Part shown: piece by piece, positions 58,950 to 64,000 of the stretch
Position numbering within the stretch: position 1 is the stretch's first letter
Layout of the letters: each line of letters begins with the position of its first letter
From: CAJXQU01 sp965223825
GTDB lineage: Bacteria > Pseudomonadota > Gammaproteobacteria > CAJXQU01
Reading direction: 5' to 3'
Assembly (NCBI GenBank): GCA_965223825.1
Contig: OZ245018.1
Coordinates: forward strand, 1,550,001 to 1,614,000
DNA: 64,000 nt
Program-made: the position numbers and the translations under genes
Notes under the pieces: model-generated
What the model saw: the letters and a program-made list of their open reading frames with translations, nothing else
Database searches by the model: none
What the model was told of the DNA's origin: nothing

Positions 58950-59675
58950 ATGAGTCAATCAATTCCCAGACATGTCGCCATTATTATGGATGGCAACGGT
59001 CGCTGGGCACAAAAACGTAAATTACCCCGTGTTGCCGGGCACCGAAGTGGCGTCGGCACGGTACGTAGTGTGGTTCGTGCAAGCGCTCAAGCAGGTGTTG
59101 AAGTATTAACCCTGTTTGCCTTTAGCAGTGAAAATTGGCGTAGACCCAAGCGTGAAGTGAATCTTCTCATGGAATTATTCGTTCGAGCGCTTCAGCAAGA
59201 AGTGGAAGGGTTGAATAAAAACAACGTTCGACTACGTGTCATTGGAGAACGATCAGCGCTGCCCAGCAGACTCCAAAAGCTGATTCAGAGCACGGAAAAA
59301 CTGACAGAAAACAATACAGGCTTAACACTCGTTATCGCATCAAACTATGGTGGACGATGGGATGTAACACAGGCAATGCAACAGCTTGCTGAAGAAGTGA
59401 AATCGGGCGATCTAAACCCTACGGATATTACATCAGAACATCTAGCGAAATATTTGAGCCTTTCTGATCTTCCAGAACCCGATTTATTTATTCGAACGGG
59501 CGGAGAGAAACGTATTAGCAACTTTCTACTCTGGCAGCTTGCATATACAGAATTGTATTTCACCGAAGTATTATGGCCGGACTTTTCAGAAGGAGATTTT
59601 GCGGCCGCGATCGACTCATTCACACATCGCCAACGTCGTTTTGGCCGTACGGGAGAACAAGTCGAGAATGCTTAA
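58950..59675 (+). CDS. uppS: Undecaprenyl diphosphate synthase
   Basis: UppS makes the C55 lipid carrier for peptidoglycan and LPS. The 241-aa cis-prenyltransferase has HVAIIMDGNGRWAQKRKLPRVAGHRSGV with the catalytic Asp, LTLFAFSSENWRRPKREV, and the C-terminal PEPDLFIRTGGEKRISNFLLWQLAYTELYF. Its stop overlaps cdsA by eight bases. Confidence 0.97.
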   Translation: MSQSIPRHVAIIMDGNGRWAQKRKLPRVAGHRSGVGTVRSVVRASAQAGVEVLTLFAFSSENWRRPKREVNLLMELFVRALQQEVEGLNKNNVRLRVIGERSALPSRLQKLIQSTEKLTENNTGLTLVIASNYGGRWDVTQAMQQLAEEVKSGDLNPTDITSEHLAKYLSLSDLPEPDLFIRTGGEKRISNFLLWQLAYTELYFTEVLWPDFSEGDFAAAIDSFTHRQRRFGRTGEQVENA

Positions 59676-60498
59676 ACAACGGGTACTAACAGCACTTATA
59701 CTGATCCCGCTCGTCCTCGCTGCTTTTCACTATTTACCAACCGATATACTTGCGATCTTGATCGGGCTAATCATTTTACTCGGCGCATGGGAATGGGGTG
59801 AAATCTCAGGATTAACATCGCCACAACAGCTTGTTTTTTTCGTCTTATTCAATGCTTGCGCCATGTTATTGTGTTTTACCCAGTTAAATAGTGAGTTCTT
59901 TATACGCGGTATTTTATTGTTCGCTATTCTTGGTTGGGTTTTCGCGTTACTAACGGTTCTACATATTCAAAAAACGCAACTCACACTGAAACAAAACACA
60001 ATTATATCTTTACTTATCGGTACGATGATCGTCATTCCTGCTTGGTTTAGCATATTACTGATTCACTCCGCAGATGGTGTGCGTGGAAGCTGGGTGATCT
60101 TTTTAATGGTGATGATCTGGGCGGCGGATAGTGGTGCGTATTTTGCTGGCCGTCAGTTTGGGAAACATAAACTGGCGGATAAAATTAGTCCCGGTAAAAG
60201 TTGGGAAGGGGTGATCGGTGCGCTAATTGCGTCCTTGATCGTTGCGTATATTGGGGGGCGATTTCAGGGATTAGATGGCACCTTGCTCTACTTGTTTTTA
60301 CTCCTTTCGCTTGGTGTTGTCAGTATCTCGATCGTCGGTGATTTGATCGAAAGTTTGTTCAAGCGTATCGCTGGCGTCAAAGACAGTAGTAACTTATTAC
60401 CTGGGCATGGCGGCATTATGGATCGTATAGATAGTTTGACTTCAGCAGCCCCTTTTTTCGCAGCGAGTTTGTTGATACTCGGTGTAGGCCAATCATGA
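59668..60498 (+). CDS. cdsA: Phosphatidate cytidylyltransferase
   Basis: CdsA makes CDP-diacylglycerol for phospholipid synthesis, the donor used by enzymes such as the one at 26838. I start it at the ATG at 59668, overlapping the uppS stop, giving MLKQRVLTALILIPLVLAAFHYL (276 aa). Eight or so membrane helices are visible. The family signature GHGGIMDRIDSLTSAAPFFAASLL is at the C-terminus, and DSGAYFAGRQFGKHKLADKISPGKSWEG is intact. It overlaps dxr by four bases (ATGA). Confidence 0.96.
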   Translation: MLKQRVLTALILIPLVLAAFHYLPTDILAILIGLIILLGAWEWGEISGLTSPQQLVFFVLFNACAMLLCFTQLNSEFFIRGILLFAILGWVFALLTVLHIQKTQLTLKQNTIISLLIGTMIVIPAWFSILLIHSADGVRGSWVIFLMVMIWAADSGAYFAGRQFGKHKLADKISPGKSWEGVIGALIASLIVAYIGGRFQGLDGTLLYLFLLLSLGVVSISIVGDLIESLFKRIAGVKDSSNLLPGHGGIMDRIDSLTSAAPFFAASLLILGVGQS

Positions 60499-61676
60499 AA
60501 CAGATCACGATTCTTGGTTCAACTGGAACGATAGGCGTTAACACGCTTGATGTGATTCAGCGGCATTCGGAAAAGTTTCAAGTTTTTGCGTTGACAGCAA
60601 ATCGAAATGTCAACGATATGCTCACGCAGTGTGTAAAATTCAAACCACGTTTTGCCGTGATGCGTGATCACGATGCAGCAGATAAATTACGTTTAGTACT
60701 ACAAAAACACGATTCAAGCATTGAAGTACTCTCGGGAATTACTGGGTTGGAACAGGTTTCCTCTCATGCAGAAGTGGATTTTGTCATGGCCGGTATTGTC
60801 GGTGCAGCGGGTCTTTTACCGACACTGGCTGCTGCAAAATCAGGAAAGCGAGTGATGCTGGCAAACAAAGAAGCACTAGTCATGTCTGGCCAGTTGTTTA
60901 TGGATGCCATCAAGGAAAATGATGCTGAATTACTTCCGATCGACAGCGAACATAATGCGATCTTTCAAAGTATGCCAGCGCAGTTCGAAAACGGGCTCTG
61001 CGACGTGGGCGTCCGTAAAATTCTCTTAACAGCATCGGGTGGTCCGTTCCGAAACCATTCTTTGGAACAACTGACTCATGTCACGCCCGATCAGGCTGTT
61101 GCTCATCCAAATTGGGAAATGGGCCGAAAAATCTCAGTTGATTCAGCAACGATGATGAATAAAGGTTTGGAAATTATTGAAGCTTGTTGGTTATTTAATA
61201 CCGACACGCAACATATCCAAGTCGTTATTCATCCACAAAGTGTTATCCATTCGATGGTGCAATATAATGACGGCTCTGTGATTGCACAATTAGGAAATCC
61301 TGACATGCGCACCCCCATTGCTTATGCGATGGGATGGCCTGAACGAATTGATGCTGGCGTGGCGGATCTTGATCTATTTGAGATTGCAAAGCTCGATTTT
61401 ACTGAACCAGATCTTGCTCGGTTCGCGTGCCTACGGCTTGCGATCGAGGCGATGAATGTTGGCGGCACAAGCACCGCGATATTAAATGCAGCGAATGAAC
61501 AGGCGGTCGAGGCTTTTTTAAATAATAGGTTGCAATTTCTCGCGATCCCGAAGGTCATAGAAAGGTGTTTAACAACTGTCAATTCAACTCATGCTGACTC
61601 AATTGACGTTATACTGTCTGCTGATCAGGCGTCGCGAGAAGCGGCAAATGAATACATCAATGAACTGAGTAATTGA
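60495..61676 (+). CDS. dxr: 1-deoxy-D-xylulose 5-phosphate reductoisomerase
   Basis: Dxr makes MEP in the non-mevalonate isoprenoid pathway. The 393-aa protein has the NADPH motif ILGSTGTIGVNTLDVI, ANKEALVMSGQLF, the metal/substrate block LPIDSEHNAIFQSMP, LTASGGPFR, HPNWEMGRKISVDSATMMNKGLE and HPQSVIHSMVQYNDGSV. It overlaps cdsA and its stop touches the rseP start (TGAATG). Confidence 0.97.
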   Translation: MKQITILGSTGTIGVNTLDVIQRHSEKFQVFALTANRNVNDMLTQCVKFKPRFAVMRDHDAADKLRLVLQKHDSSIEVLSGITGLEQVSSHAEVDFVMAGIVGAAGLLPTLAAAKSGKRVMLANKEALVMSGQLFMDAIKENDAELLPIDSEHNAIFQSMPAQFENGLCDVGVRKILLTASGGPFRNHSLEQLTHVTPDQAVAHPNWEMGRKISVDSATMMNKGLEIIEACWLFNTDTQHIQVVIHPQSVIHSMVQYNDGSVIAQLGNPDMRTPIAYAMGWPERIDAGVADLDLFEIAKLDFTEPDLARFACLRLAIEAMNVGGTSTAILNAANEQAVEAFLNNRLQFLAIPKVIERCLTTVNSTHADSIDVILSADQASREAANEYINELSN

Positions 61677-63038
61677 ATGGACATCCTGCAAAATATTCTC
61701 GCATTCATCTTTGCCATCGGCATACTTGTGACGATTCATGAGTTTGGTCATTACTGGGTGGCGAAAAAGCTAGGCATCAAGATTCTGCGTTTTTCTGTTG
61801 GGTTTGGTAAACCGATTTGGATGAAACGTTTCGGTGCTGATCAAACTGAATTTACCGTGTCATCAATCCCTCTCGGTGGTTACGTTAAAATGCTTGATGA
61901 GCGGGAAGCGAAAGTCGCGCCTGCAGAGCAACACCGGGCATTCAACCGGCAACCCGTTCTGCATCGAATAGCTGTTGTTATCGCAGGCCCCTTATTTAAC
62001 TTTCTATTCGCAATCGCAGCTTACTGGCTTATGTTTGTTCTCGGTGTATCAGGCCCGAAACCGCTTATTGAGAGTGTTATCCCAGAGTCGGTTGCGTATG
62101 AAGCAGGGATAGAACCAGGTGATCGCATTTCTGCGGTCGATGGCCAACTTACCCCGACGTGGGCTGCGTTTTTAGAAGTGTGTATCAATCACATTGTCGA
62201 TGGCAAATCGTTGAAATTAGATATAGCGGATCAAAATGATAGGGTTAGGCAAGTCATCGTAGCAATGGATCATATTCATATTAACGACTTGTCTGAAGGG
62301 AATTTACTAACAGAGCTTGGTATTGAGCCAAAGCGTATTGCATTACCGGCAGTTATCGATCAGGTCTTGCCAGGTGGTGCTGCGGAAGCTGGTGGAATAC
62401 GCACGGGTGATAAAATTTTGAGCGCTAATGACCAGCAAGTTACTTCATGGGGAGACTGGGTACAACTTGTTCGACAAAATCCAAGTCAGTCATTAAAAGT
62501 CTCTGTGCAAAGAGGGACTGAGACTGTGCAGCTTGTCGTGACGCCTGAACGAAAGGTCGTTGGTGATCAAGAGATTGGACAAATCGGCGCTGGTGTTCAG
62601 CAGATTACTATTCCCGAAGACATGATCGGTGTCGAACGTTACGGTTTTGCTAGCGGCTTTTTAAAAGGCGTAGAAAAAACATGGGATATGTCCGCGTTAA
62701 CCCTTAAATTGATGGGAAAAATGATCACCGGTGAAGCATCGGTTAAAAATTTAAGCGGTCCGATCAGTATCGCGCAATACGCAGGTCAATCTGCGAGCGT
62801 TGGACTTACGGCATTTTTATCCTTTCTTGCGATTGTTTCTGTGAGCCTTGGTGTGTTGAACTTGCTGCCGATTCCTATTTTGGACGGTGGTCACCTTCTC
62901 TATTACCTCATCGAACTAATTAAAGGAAGTCCGCTTTCAGAAAATGCACAACTGGCTGGACAAAATATCGGCATGCTGTTGTTAGTCGCAATGATGAGCG
63001 TGGCATTTTATAATGATATTATGCGCCTGTTCAGCTAA
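61677..63038 (+). CDS. rseP: Site-2 metalloprotease RseP
   Basis: RseP cleaves the anti-sigma factor RseA inside the membrane in the sigma-E envelope stress response. The 453-aa protein has HEFGH in the first helix (TIHEFGHYWVAKKLG), two PDZ domains (about 115-190 and 215-300), and the LLPIPILDGGHL motif with the third metal ligand. It is immediately upstream of bamA, with which sigma-E control is linked. Confidence 0.96.
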   Translation: MDILQNILAFIFAIGILVTIHEFGHYWVAKKLGIKILRFSVGFGKPIWMKRFGADQTEFTVSSIPLGGYVKMLDEREAKVAPAEQHRAFNRQPVLHRIAVVIAGPLFNFLFAIAAYWLMFVLGVSGPKPLIESVIPESVAYEAGIEPGDRISAVDGQLTPTWAAFLEVCINHIVDGKSLKLDIADQNDRVRQVIVAMDHIHINDLSEGNLLTELGIEPKRIALPAVIDQVLPGGAAEAGGIRTGDKILSANDQQVTSWGDWVQLVRQNPSQSLKVSVQRGTETVQLVVTPERKVVGDQEIGQIGAGVQQITIPEDMIGVERYGFASGFLKGVEKTWDMSALTLKLMGKMITGEASVKNLSGPISIAQYAGQSASVGLTAFLSFLAIVSVSLGVLNLLPIPILDGGHLLYYLIELIKGSPLSENAQLAGQNIGMLLLVAMMSVAFYNDIMRLFS

Positions 63039-63069
63039 GCTCACTCGCTAATTTTAAGAAACCAAAAAC

Positions 63070-64000
63070 ATGTTAAAAACAAAAATAAAGTCGATCACGT
63101 TTGCTATTTTAGCCTTGCTGTATGCTGCGCAAGCTTACGCCATCGAGCCATTTATCATTAACGATATTCGCTTGGTTGGCCTTGAAACGGTTTCTGCAGG
63201 CACGGTTTTCAACAACCTTCCAGTAAAAATCGGTGATCGCTTTGATGATGTCCGATCGAGCGAAACAGTACGCTCCTTGTTCAAGACAGGTTACTTCAGA
63301 GATATCAAGCTTGACCGTTCTGGTAATGTGTTGGTTATTGAACTTGAAGAGCGTGAAGCTATTTCAAAAATTAATATCAACGGTAACTCTGACATTAAAA
63401 CGGATGACCTACGCAAAGGGATTGGTGGTGTCGGTTTTTCTGAGGGTGAAGTTTTTAACCGCTCTTTACTTGATCAAGTAGAGCAGGAGTTGCAGCGTCA
63501 GTACTTTGCATTAGGAAAATATGGTGCAGAGGTTTCAACGAATGTTCGAAAAGCCGATGACAAGCGTGTAGCAGTAGATATTGATATTGTTGAAGGAAAA
63601 ACAGCTCGAATTAAAGAGATAAATATCGTCGGTAACAACGCGTTTTCCGATAAAAAAATACTCAAAAAATTATCATTGTCTACGCCGACATTGTTGTCGT
63701 TCATCACGAAGAAAGATCAATATTCCAAACAAAAGTTAAGTGCAGATCTTGAAACCATTAAGTCGCTATATTTAGATAGTGGTTTTATTAACTTTATCAT
63801 CGATTCGACACAGGTTTCGATTACACCAGATAAAAGCGATGTTTACATTACGATCAATATTAATGAAGGTGATCGTTTTACGATTTCAGATGTGAAGGTG
63901 TCGGGTGAGTTGATTGTTTCATCAGAAACATTGATCGAAGGTGTCTTAACACGAGAAGGTGAAATTTTTTCGAGAAAAAATGTCACAGAAACCAGTTCTA
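63070..64000 (+). CDS. bamA: Outer-membrane assembly factor BamA, 3'-truncated by window edge
   Basis: BamA inserts beta-barrel proteins into the outer membrane. The ATG at 63070 gives a signal peptide (MLKTKIKSITFAILALLYAAQAYA) followed by IEPFIINDIRLVGLETVSAGTVFNNLPVKIGDRFD, the start of POTRA 1. The frame stays open for 310 residues to the last base and covers the first three POTRA domains and part of the fourth; the barrel is outside the window. Motifs such as IFEGEVF-type SEGEVFNRSLLDQVEQELQRQYFALGKYGAEV and VEGKTARIKEINIVGNNAFSDKKI mark the repeats. It lies 31 bases after rseP. Confidence 0.96.
   Translation, partial: MLKTKIKSITFAILALLYAAQAYAIEPFIINDIRLVGLETVSAGTVFNNLPVKIGDRFDDVRSSETVRSLFKTGYFRDIKLDRSGNVLVIELEEREAISKININGNSDIKTDDLRKGIGGVGFSEGEVFNRSLLDQVEQELQRQYFALGKYGAEVSTNVRKADDKRVAVDIDIVEGKTARIKEINIVGNNAFSDKKILKKLSLSTPTLLSFITKKDQYSKQKLSADLETIKSLYLDSGFINFIIDSTQVSITPDKSDVYITININEGDRFTISDVKVSGELIVSSETLIEGVLTREGEIFSRKNVTETSS

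Noticed and set aside
1..64000. tRNA or rRNA genes, CRISPR arrays, insertion sequences, prophage or attachment sites
   Set aside because: None was seen by eye. No regularly spaced repeats, transposase motifs, integrase or T-arm patterns were noticed, but a dedicated search was not possible.

Overview
The window is a chromosomal segment of a gammaproteobacterium, by eye in the mid-40s % GC. The gene orders leuB-asd-fimV-truA, comEC-exbB-exbD-lpxK-ycaR-kdsB, aat-bpt-infA, glnD-map/rpsB-tsf-pyrH-frr-uppS-cdsA-dxr-rseP-bamA and hldE-hldD-waaA, together with MutH and a GATC-rich sequence, all fit that class. An NAD-linked formate dehydrogenase with a fused NuoE/NuoF-type beta subunit and an uptake [NiFe] hydrogenase suggest a marine chemolithotroph or methylotroph, perhaps near Methylophaga/Cycloclasticus. 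The genus is a guess from gene content; no 16S gene is present. No rRNA, tRNA, insertion sequence, prophage or CRISPR array was seen.

Layout. 1-3976: the right part of a hydrogenase cluster (small subunit cut by the window edge, large subunit, two tandem small Fe-S proteins, maturation protease, one unrecognised small protein). 3977-4417: non-coding, ending in a terminator. 4418-12333: leuB, asd, a very large fimV, an EcfT-like membrane protein, truA. 12338-15642 (minus): hybrid sensor kinase and a DUF2062 protein. 15715-22467: comEC, exbBD, lpxK, ycaR, kdsB, a small membrane protein, a tyrosine phosphatase. 22556-24300 (minus): aat-bpt-infA. 24330-25321: a Tat-signal deacetylase-like gene broken by a frameshift. 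25353-27428 (minus): DUF3581, 2OG-Fe(II) oxygenase and CDP-alcohol phosphatidyltransferase genes. 27547-30116: rlmB, a gamma-glutamylcyclotransferase-like gene and two exported proteins of unknown function. 30399-36150: formate dehydrogenase operon and its divergent LysR regulator. 36244-42859: a coiled-coil membrane protein, dsbC, a DUF3108 protein and the heptose/Kdo genes hldE-hldD-waaA. 43032-45996 (minus): isochorismatase-like hydrolase, tolC, rhodanese, pcm-like methyltransferase. 46119-48684: TPP riboswitch, thiC, moaB. 48760-55676 (minus): PepSY protein, phytase-like protein, dusA, mutH, glnD, map. 55694-64000: the rpsB to bamA cluster, with bamA cut by the window edge.

How the parts fit. 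Hydrogenase and formate dehydrogenase would feed electrons from H2 and formate into respiration or NADH, and moaB supports the molybdenum cofactor that formate dehydrogenase needs. lpxK, kdsB, hldE, hldD, waaA and bamA build the outer membrane; uppS, cdsA and dxr supply lipid precursors. exbBD, tolC, dsbC and rseP serve envelope energisation, export, folding and stress response.

Most of the window is ordinary housekeeping. The places that repay a second look are the two HiPIP-like proteins and the orphan protein of the hydrogenase cluster, the frameshifted Tat-exported deacetylase, the structured dsbC leader, the dyad between the formate dehydrogenase operon and its LysR gene, the compositionally distinct thiC, and the strong GATC enrichment. 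I did not find a clearly new multi-gene system; the hydrogenase accessory set is the closest candidate.
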